52,499 bases of DNA from NCBI GenBank assembly GCA_007125075.1, contig SLDX01000057.1, forward strand, positions 1 to 52,499. The letters run 5' to 3'. The notes under the pieces were generated by a model, which worked only from the letters and a program-made list of their open reading frames with translations, was not told the origin of the DNA and ran no database searches. The position numbers and the translations under genes are program-made. This document shows positions 46,821-52,499 of this stretch, piece after piece; the stretch's first letter is position 1, and each line of letters begins with the position of its first letter. This stretch comes from Desulfonatronospira sp. (GTDB lineage: Bacteria; Desulfobacterota; Desulfovibrionia; Desulfovibrionales; Desulfonatronovibrionaceae).

Positions 46821-47556
46821 CTATCTGGCCTTTGTAGGAAAAACCATCTGACCGCCCAGATAGCCTAGTCCCATAACCAACAAAGCCAAAGCTAAAATCA
46901 GGAGATTGTATATCCAGCCAACGAAGCCAATCTCCACCATGCCGGTTGCACGTATAATAACCGCTAAAATACCTGCAATCAGCAAAATAATGGCTGATCT
47001 TATCTTCCAAACAACCAGTTTCGGCTTTTTAAATCGGTAATTGATCCAAAGGGTCAAAAAACCTGTGCCCACAGCCGCCACTGAGGACAAAACTCCGAGT
47101 AAGAGCATGACAAAGGCAAAAACTTCAAAATTTATCTCAAGCGTTTGTCCCGGAATCATATGAAGAACAAGAAAAAGAAGGGCTGTGCTCAGATAGACTA
47201 TTGGAAAATGAATGCTGATGGGATGCGGATGTCTTCTGAGCATAGGGAAATAGTTAATCAGGGTCTTCATAAACCACGGCAGATATACGGAGCGCTGATC
47301 TGGCCTCAAATAGCCCACTTCCTTAACGGTCATCTTCGTAAAAACTTCAGCAAAATGAGGTGCGGCTGCCAGTTGATCCGTCAGATCAACTCCCGACAAA
47401 AAAATGCATATTCACATGTGATCCGCCTTTCCACATCCGGCTTTCAGACAGGTCATATACTGTGCCTTCGAAGACAACATAAACTGGACGGCCTTCTCGT
47501 CCATCCCCCTGGGCAACCTCTTTAAGAGTGAATTCTCGTTTTGTTGTTTTTGACAT
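46821..47556 (-). pseudogene. Cytochrome b5-like/DUF2231 membrane protein, frameshifted
   Basis: ATG 47556 (with GGAG before it) opens MSKTTKREFTLKEVAQGDG, then PVYVVFEGTVYDLSES and MWKGGSHVNMHF, a short cytochrome b5-like heme domain. The next segment, SGVDLTDQLAAAPHFAEV, is the normal continuation but lies in another frame. Seven A at 47398-47404 (plus strand) are one too many; with six the product would be 244 residues ending in a four-helix DUF2231 domain (HPHPISIHFPIVY). Either a real inactivating shift, slippage, or a sequencing error in the homopolymer. It would bind heme and sit in the membrane. Confidence 0.75.
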
Positions 47557-47703
47557 GGATGTTCTCCATTTTTCGTATTACAGGCTATACTGGACAGAAG
47601 TTTTCATCTGGAGAAAGCAGGCTGTAAAAAGTAAGGTTTCATAGACTTCCCCGTTCGTGTATATCTTGAGGTTCGTTGAACACCCCAATACGTGAAGCGC
47701 AGC

Positions 47704-48075
47704 TCATCTCTCAGGTTGGTCGGTATGCTTGAGGTTCCTTCCGGTCGTTCCCGACATTTCTTCATAGCTGATCTTCATGGCCTGCAGGGCCACGGCCACT
47801 ACGATGCCGGTGGTGATGACACCCAGAATTCCCATTAGCAAGGCAATGATCTTGCCCGCTGCGGTTATGGGGTGGATGTCCCCGTAGCCGATGGTCAGAG
47901 CCGTCACGCAGCCGAAATACAGAGCGTTCCAAAGACCGATCTTCTCAAACTCGGCATAGACCCAGCTCAGCCCGAAAATGACCAGCAGCGTCACACCCCG
48001 GATAGGAGCGGTCATGGCCAGGATTCTGTTGAAAACGACCAGGAATTTTCTGGTGAAGGCAAAAGGCTTTTTCAC
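47704..48075 (-). CDS. Two-helix potassium channel subunit
   Basis: A 123-residue membrane protein with a basic N-terminus, a first helix (residues 29-43), the pore loop ALTIGYGDIHPITAAGK containing the K+ filter TIGYGD, and a second helix (IIALLMGILGVITTGIVVAVAL). The order helix-pore-helix defines the Ion_trans_2 fold, which assembles as a tetramer. There is no regulatory RCK domain. The start is GTG at 48075 because TGA precedes it in frame; the ribosome site is weak. It is a single-gene unit. Confidence 0.82.
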   Translation of the reverse strand: MKKPFAFTRKFLVVFNRILAMTAPIRGVTLLVIFGLSWVYAEFEKIGLWNALYFGCVTALTIGYGDIHPITAAGKIIALLMGILGVITTGIVVAVALQAMKISYEEMSGTTGRNLKHTDQPER

Positions 48076-48556
48076 TCATCTATTGATAGGACGATATTTA
48101 TGAGCCTGTTCCCGGTTTCTTCCTTAAGGATGATGCCGACAACAGAACTCAATTTGTACAAAGCTGGGTTCCGGCTGCCACATCTTAATTTTACTAAAGA
48201 TAATTTACTTTACAAAGGTGTCAATTATTAGCCTCTTTTTCCATACCCGCATCTGAGCGGGGGGTAGAATGTCAATTTCATTGACACCCCTATATCGATA
48301 ATTAAGAAAAATTATACTTTTTTAAAAACGTCATTTCACCACCGTTGCTTCGATTGTAAAAAATGGTAGATGGAAACAGGGTTCACTCTCAACAGGATGT
48401 AGTTTCAAATCATCCAGAAGAACCGATCAGGGTCATCTTCAGCAGGTCCCGGATCCTGTCCGTAAAAAGTTTTCAACAGAGCGAACAAGTGTCCGATAAG
48501 AAGCAGTCAGAAAGTGCAGGACAGAGAACTTAATTTGAAATCAAAGGAGGACAGCC
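48076..48556. other. Intergenic region with inverted repeats
   Basis: About 480 bases between the divergent channel and hemerythrin genes. It contains the repeat elements at 48218-48226 and 48270-48288, and a stretch 48153-48169 that happens to resemble a recombination core (see rejected items). No gene is supported. Confidence 0.5.
48270..48286. promoter_or_regulatory. Palindromic operator candidate
   Basis: TGTCAAT-TTC-ATTGACA is a perfect 7-bp inverted repeat. A third copy of the half-site, GGTGTCAAT, lies at 48218-48226 and matches the reverse complement of ATTGACACC at 48280-48288. The arrangement suggests a dimeric regulator acting on the channel gene (about 195 bases away) or the hemerythrin gene (about 270 bases away). 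The regulator is unknown. Confidence 0.35.
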
Positions 48557-49012
48557 ATGGCCGGCAAATTTTTTGAGGTACTGAAAAAAGATCATGATGA
48601 GCAAAGAGAGTTGACCAAAAAGTTCAAGAAAGAAAAGAGCTCTTCTGAATGGAAGAACCTGTTTCAAGAAATTAAGAAAGAGCTCCAACCTCATGTCAAA
48701 GGAGAAGAAGCTTCTTTTTTCCATCGATTGAAGGACAGCGAGGATAGAGAGATTCGCCTTGAGACGCTGGAAAAGTTACAGGAACATGACGTGATGGAAC
48801 ATTTACTTGAAGAAGCCCATAATATGGATCAAACAAGCGAAGAATTCTGGGCAAAAGTAAAAGTCCTGCTTGAGATTAATGAACACCATATCGATGAGGA
48901 AGAACAAGAAACATTTATCGTTATGAAAAAGCAGTTTTCAGATGATGAACTTGACTCACTTCTCGACAAATTCAATCAGGAAAAGGAGAAGGTAAAAAAA
49001 GAAATTGGATGA
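48557..49012 (+). CDS. Hemerythrin HHE-domain protein
   Basis: A 151-residue helical protein with the pattern of hemerythrin-like cation-binding domains: MAGKFFEVLKKDHDEQREL, the histidine/glutamate in QPHVKGEEASFFHRL, EHDVMEHLLEEA, and NEHHIDEEEQETFI. The spaced histidines and acidic residues can form a non-heme diiron site that binds oxygen or nitric oxide. In anaerobes such proteins sense or buffer oxygen. GGAGG lies 6 bases before the ATG. It stands alone; the palindrome upstream may regulate it. Confidence 0.88.
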   Translation: MAGKFFEVLKKDHDEQRELTKKFKKEKSSSEWKNLFQEIKKELQPHVKGEEASFFHRLKDSEDREIRLETLEKLQEHDVMEHLLEEAHNMDQTSEEFWAKVKVLLEINEHHIDEEEQETFIVMKKQFSDDELDSLLDKFNQEKEKVKKEIG

Positions 49013-49199
49013 ACCATTACCGGTTCTCTCTGATAAGCAAAAGAATCCATTCATACGAGGCTATCGACATGGAAAAGATAAGACCGCAGACCCTGAGATG
49101 AGACATATCCTTTGTGACATTTCAAAGGATGTCTTGTTATGCTGCCCTGCATGTAAAGTTCGGCCCTTGGTACCTGCTATTGGAGGCAAATTCTGCCGG

Positions 49200-49607
49200 T
49201 CAATCGTCCTGCTCACCTAAGTACAGGGTCAAAGGAATTACGTGCAACTCGGAACTTACCTCTCTGGTACTGCCCAGTTTCCAGTCAGTGACCTTCATAT
49301 CTTCGGGCAGCAGAATGTTTATCTCCCGCATCAGTCCCGGGAGATCGATTACGGGATGTCTGCTGAAAACCTGGGGAATCCCGTAGGTGAGATTGCATGT
49401 CATGCACTTGCCCGGCCTTTGCTTGAGCCTGAACTCCAGGTCCAGCCGCTCTCCGGATTTGCCCACCAGGACTAGTTCCATGTCGAAGGTACCCTCCTCT
49501 GGATCGCCGTACAGGGCCTCAAAAAAATCATTCGCTCTCTGGGGTGGAAATATTCGCTTGAGCACATCAGGGGTAAGGATTTCTTCTACGCTCTTATTGT
49601 TGCTCAT
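49200..49607 (-). CDS. Conserved Desulfovibrionales-type protein of unknown function
   Basis: A 135-residue protein reading MSNNKSVEEILTPDVLKRIF, then FFEALYGDPEEGTFDMELVL, RLDLEFRLKQRPGKCMTCNL and TREVSSELHVIPLTLYLGE. Homologues I recall from Desulfovibrio are mislabelled 'pancreas/duodenum homeobox protein 1'; there is no homeobox here. The strands and the CxxC pair hint at a small cytosolic beta protein. The frame extends to 49637, but AGGAG lies 6 bases before ATG 49607. It stands alone on the minus strand. Confidence 0.72.
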   Translation of the reverse strand: MSNNKSVEEILTPDVLKRIFPPQRANDFFEALYGDPEEGTFDMELVLVGKSGERLDLEFRLKQRPGKCMTCNLTYGIPQVFSRHPVIDLPGLMREINILLPEDMKVTDWKLGSTREVSSELHVIPLTLYLGEQDD

Positions 49608-50093
49608 ACTCTTCTCCTGATAGGAATTTTTGAACATTAATGTTTTCCGTAACTCGGATATTGTAGCCTTAACTACATTTCAAGGTGGGTCTAGCTTAAA
49701 AGCCATGCCTTGTCTAACACCGTTTCACAGCACCGCTTGGCACGGGGGGGTCAAATTTGGGTTGTCATTATCAGGTTTACCGAAGAACAGATCAGGGAAG
49801 CGGCTTGGAATGCCCAGAGCGTGGCCGGTGCCGGCGATACCTCTACGGTACCGGCTATGAAGCAGGAAAATTCAAAAAGGAAATAGACTCGATAGTCGAA
49901 CACATCAAGAAAACGCCAGAGTAATTATTTTCAGAGCGGAATAAAAGCGCTGAAATTGTTTTCTGTACTCTCGGCGTTCAGGATTTATGTTGTAATTATA
50001 GCCGGATGCAGCAGACAACCCGTGTGCAAGCAAGCCTGCCTTACGGACTTGCTCCTGATCCGCAGTACGTTAACCAAAGTCAAGGAGGAAATG
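49608..50093. other. Intergenic region with an unassigned C-terminal frame
   Basis: About 485 bases. A plus-strand frame near 49836-49924 reads RYLYGTGYEAGKFKKEIDSI and continues to TAA; it may be the tail of a lost gene, but I do not recognise it. The first copy of the 55-bp repeat lies at 50009-50063, just before the TPR gene. Confidence 0.4.
50009..50063 (+). repeat. 55-bp imperfect repeat, copy 1
   Basis: The second copy is at 51731-51785. The first 10 bases (CAGCAGACAA) and the last 16 (CTTGCTCCTGATCCGC) are identical and the middle is diverged; 36 of 55 positions match without gaps. The pair flanks the TPR gene at a distance of 1722 bases. Confidence 0.6.
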
Positions 50094-51647
50094 ATGAAAA
50101 GCAAACATGTAATTCGGACCTGCGTTGTTCTATTGGCATTGAGTATGGGCTTGAGCACGTTCGTTTTGGCCCAACCCGGAACAAAACACGAAGCACAGCT
50201 CGGGGTCGTCAACTTTCCCATCTCGTGCAACGAACAAGCGCAGCAGAAGTTCGAGACAGGCCTGGCTCAACTGCACCACATGATGTACGAACAGGCGCGC
50301 CCGCATTTCGAAGCGGCGGCGGAAGCCGATCCTTCGTGCGCGATGGCGCATTGGGGCATTGCCATGACGAGCTTTCAGCCGCTCTGGCATCCAACATCCC
50401 CGGAAGGGCTTGAGCGCGGCAATGCGGCTGTGGCAAAGGCGCGGGAACTAAGTGCGCCAACCGAGCGCGAGAAAGGTTACATAGAAGCAGTTGAGGCATT
50501 TTTTACCGATCCTGAACCGCCCAGGGTGAGTCCCGCGAGGGATCACGAGGCAAGGGTCAAAGCCTGGCTGGAAGCCCAGCAGGAAGTGCATGAATCCCAC
50601 CCTGAAGACGTGGATGCGGCAGCCTTTTACGCCTTGGCGGAGGTGTGCTATGCCATGACACAATTTTCGCCGGACGAGGAGAGGGATTTCACCCGTGAGC
50701 GCCGGGCCGGGAGTTTGATCGAAAAGTATCTCGAGGATTATCCGGAGCATCCCGGCCTCTATCACTATCTTCTCCACGCGTACGACAGCTCGAAGCTGGC
50801 GCACAAAGCCGAGGACGTTGCCCGGGAATACGACAAACTGGCTCCCGATGCCGTCCATGCTCGTCACATGCCGAGTCACATCTTCGTCCGCCTCGGACTC
50901 TGGGAGGAAACAGCGGAATGGGACGAAAGTGCGGCGGATGCCGCACGTCGGGCCATGGAAGATGATTTCCAAGCCACCGCCCACTACGTACACTCCCTGG
51001 ATTACATGATGTATGCCTACCTTCAAATGGACGAAAAGGAAAAGGCTCGGGCGACCCTGGAAAGAGTGCAGGAAGTCGAAGAGTTGTGGAGTGTGTCTTT
51101 CGCCGCCTACAACACTGCCGCGCCGCAGGCAAGATATTACCTGGAACAACAGATGTGGGAAGATGCTGCCAGGCTCGAACCGGGTAAACCCGACGTCCTT
51201 AACTGGGAAGATTTCCCAGCGGCCGAGGCGATCTTTTATTATGCGCGCGGTCTGGGGGCGGCCAGATCAGGAGACCTCGAACAGGCAGAAATCGAGCGCG
51301 ATGAAATCCGGAAGCGTGTGGAAAGGTTGCGCGCGGCCGACGACACCTACTGGGCCTACATGACTGAAGCACTCGGAAAAGCGGTTGAGGCCTGGATCCT
51401 CTACGAACGTGGCGAGACCGAAAATGCCCTCTCACTCATGAGCGATGCGGCCGATCTCGAGGATTCCATGGACAAACACCCGACCACGCCGGGTGAGGTG
51501 CTGCCAGTCCGGGAACTTTACGCAGACCTGCTGCTTAAGGAGGAGCGCTTCGACGAAGCACGTGAGGCCTTCGAAGCTTCCCTCGAACGTACCCCCAATC
51601 GCCGCAACGCTCTCGCGGGACTGGAGATGGCACAATCGGAGAATTGA
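50094..51647 (+). CDS. Exported TPR-repeat protein
   Basis: A 517-residue protein. Residues 1-27 are a signal peptide (MKSKHVIRTCVVLLALSMGL, cleavage near LAQ). The rest is helical repeats with TPR features: QARPHFEAAAEADPSCAMAHWGIA near 65-88 and DEAREAFEASLERTPNRRNALAG at the end. Similar proteins occur in proteobacteria and Acidobacteria as 'tetratricopeptide repeat protein', role unknown. The frame is open from 49956, but GGAGG lies 5 bases before ATG 50094. Its codon use is GC-richer than the window, and it is flanked by 55-bp repeats, both signs of transfer. Confidence 0.82.
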   Translation: MKSKHVIRTCVVLLALSMGLSTFVLAQPGTKHEAQLGVVNFPISCNEQAQQKFETGLAQLHHMMYEQARPHFEAAAEADPSCAMAHWGIAMTSFQPLWHPTSPEGLERGNAAVAKARELSAPTEREKGYIEAVEAFFTDPEPPRVSPARDHEARVKAWLEAQQEVHESHPEDVDAAAFYALAEVCYAMTQFSPDEERDFTRERRAGSLIEKYLEDYPEHPGLYHYLLHAYDSSKLAHKAEDVAREYDKLAPDAVHARHMPSHIFVRLGLWEETAEWDESAADAARRAMEDDFQATAHYVHSLDYMMYAYLQMDEKEKARATLERVQEVEELWSVSFAAYNTAAPQARYYLEQQMWEDAARLEPGKPDVLNWEDFPAAEAIFYYARGLGAARSGDLEQAEIERDEIRKRVERLRAADDTYWAYMTEALGKAVEAWILYERGETENALSLMSDAADLEDSMDKHPTTPGEVLPVRELYADLLLKEERFDEAREAFEASLERTPNRRNALAGLEMAQSEN

Positions 51648-51730
51648 CCCAACCATCATGCAAGAGGGTTACTGTTTTCTAAAAAAATTATCATTGGCTG
51701 CAAAACGCTTTTTTTCATAAACAGCGTATT

Positions 51731-51785
51731 CAGCAGACAAGCCTGACAATAAGTCAGCTCTCTTGGGGTCTTGCTCCTGATCCGC
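51731..51785 (+). repeat. 55-bp imperfect repeat, copy 2
   Basis: Equal-length partner of the copy at 50009-50063; the same 10-base start and 16-base end are kept. It is followed at once by the inverted repeat at 51786-51828. Confidence 0.6.
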
Positions 51786-51828
51786 GGGGATTATTGGTGC
51801 TACGCGGTGCGGAGCGCCAATAATCCCC
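51786..51828. repeat. Long hairpin upstream of the nitroreductase fragment
   Basis: GGGGATTATTGGTGC (51786-51800) pairs with GCGCCAATAATCCCC (51814-51828), one G-T pair, around a 13-base loop. It ends 16 bases before the ATG of the nitroreductase fragment. It has no T tract; it may be a control hairpin or a recombination structure. Confidence 0.7.
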
Positions 51829-51844
51829 ATGTAAGGGAAAACAA

Positions 51845-52222
51845 ATGAAAAAGATGACAATTCCACAGGGTGTTCATAACATGCAATCCTTTCCTCTCTT
51901 GGAAGCCCTTTTAGGTGGCCGTCGGTCTCGACGATTCTTTATGGGTGCTGATATCCCGGATAGTGTATTCGCATATAAATCGAACCGCAAAGCATTACCA
52001 TTAAACGATCTGGAAAAAATGTTGCTGGTTTCGGCCTGCGGGGGCAATACATCCTGGCATCATATGATTTACCGGGCAGCCCACTATGCCCCTCACCTTT
52101 CCAACTACGCCGGATCTGCTGGAGGAAGGATATTTCCATCAGCTGCAGGGTTTCATACAAGCCAGATTTTCTTCACGGGGCCGACTGATGTCCTTGGCCA
52201 CTTCAAGCTCATTGCCTGTTGA
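51845..52222 (+). pseudogene. Nitroreductase-like protein, truncated
   Basis: The first 110 or so residues read like a nitroreductase/SagB-type flavoprotein: SFPLLEALLGGRRSRRFFMG, FAYKSNRKALPLNDLEKMLL, GGNTSWHHMIYRAAHYAPHL and PSAAGFHTSQIFFT. After IFFT (about 52175) the sequence no longer resembles the family and soon stops, well short of the normal 200 or more residues. The reverse strand of the same stretch carries the end of a truncated lipoprotein, so a recombination joined two fragments here. AAGGG lies seven bases before the ATG. FMN-binding parts are missing. Confidence 0.65.
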
Positions 52223-52273
52223 TGCGCAGCCCGTCATGACCAGCAGCGCCAGCAAACTTAATAAATGTCTCAT
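52139..52273 (-). pseudogene. Lipoprotein N-terminal fragment
   Basis: ATG 52273 on the minus strand reads MRHLLSLLALLVMTGCASTG, a classic lipoprotein signal with cysteine at residue 16, then NELEVAKDISRPREENLACM and stops after 44 residues inside the nitroreductase fragment. The signal is too good to be chance. The body of the gene appears lost at the junction near 52165-52175. Confidence 0.55.
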
Positions 52274-52499
52274 GTCACTTTTTACCATTCGTTAGTCAAT
52301 GCTTGTAGCGCTATTTTCAAAGCCACTCGAGAGGCGGTAATCAATATTACTATCAGTAAATCCGCACCGATTGCCCCCTCAAATATGACCCTGTGCTAAC
52401 GTTGCGCCATAACCGGCAGCCGAGGACGAAGCGTCGAAGGAGCGTAGCTTTTGGTATACCTTATTCTACCCTTTTATCTTCGTCCCTGAAAATTTCAAA
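52274..52499. other. Right end, no gene seen
   Basis: About 225 bases with no supported gene. At 52393-52430 the sequence GTGCTAACGTTGCGCCATAA followed by CCGGCAGCCG resembles the left half of an integron attC site, but the matching right half is not inside the window. Confidence 0.4.

Noticed and set aside
48153-48169. TTTGTACAAAGCTGGGT, similar to the lambda/Gateway attB2 core
   Set aside because: Three bases shorter than attB2, no vector sequence around it, and the flanks are native; judged coincidence.
49103-49133. Imperfect hairpin after the hemerythrin gene (ATCCTTTG/CAAAGGAT)
   Set aside because: No T tract and a bulged lower stem; not convincing as a terminator.
49776-49890. Frame RFTEEQIREAAWNAQ, resembling the start of IS3-type transposase OrfA
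   Set aside because: Only the first six residues resemble it; no start, no HTH continuation and no terminal repeats.

Overview
The window looks like chromosome of a strictly anaerobic, sulfur-metabolising deltaproteobacterium, most likely Desulfovibrionales. This is inferred from the conserved block corC-lnt-prfB-GGDEF-MinD/ParA-HU, DapL-type lysine synthesis, a PxxKW cysteine-rich protein, a homologue of the protein databases mislabel 'pancreas/duodenum homeobox protein 1', short RRM proteins, and two genes whose reading frames cross an in-frame TGA exactly where a selenocysteine is expected. There is no rRNA, tRNA, CRISPR array or intact transposase.

Layout. 1-5.5 kb (minus strand): mfd, a SurA-like lipoprotein, a SurA-like foldase and the start of a RodZ-like HTH gene form one envelope/repair run. 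5.5-9.4 kb: a small orphan gene, an RRM protein and the copper ATPase CopA. 9.5-13.5 kb: pyrR (plus), then dapF, dapA and an FMN alpha-hydroxy-acid dehydrogenase (minus), then HU. 13.7-19 kb: corC, lnt, prfB (with its programmed +1 frameshift), a GGDEF-like protein with a degenerate SGQEF signature, and a MinD/FlhG-like ATPase, joined by short overlaps. 19-23.6 kb: mnmG, an M20 peptidase, a PxxKW protein and a HesB/IscA-like selenoprotein missed by ordinary ORF calling. 23.8-31.3 kb: dapL, cardiolipin synthase, a YprB-like exonuclease, two small proteins, cysK-cysE and a MOSC protein.

From about 31.4 kb the window becomes patchy: longer intergenic gaps, many single-gene units, and gene remnants (msrA start, glycosyltransferase end, isochorismatase, ATPase end, nitroreductase start, lipoprotein start). 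Intact genes here include mscS-like, msrB, a second RRM protein, a protein of alternating ankyrin-like repeats, a DUF2267 protein, a peroxiredoxin-like selenoprotein, an MTH1187-type thiamine-binding protein, a cysteine-rich 4Fe-4S protein, a two-gene operon of a TPR-SNF2 helicase and a zinc-ribbon partner, a ferric-reductase-like flavocytochrome, a cytochrome b5/DUF2231 membrane protein broken by a homopolymer frameshift, a K+ channel, a hemerythrin and a GC-rich TPR protein flanked by 55-bp imperfect repeats.

How the genes work together. dapA, dapL and dapF supply three steps of the aminotransferase route to meso-diaminopimelate. cysE and cysK make cysteine. Msr, peroxiredoxin, hemerythrin, HesB and Fe-S proteins fit handling of oxygen and sulfur stress in an anaerobe. 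The strongest non-routine observations are the two TGA-recoded genes with possible SECIS hairpins, the SNF2 helicase/zinc-ribbon operon, the alternating-repeat protein, and the recombined right end.
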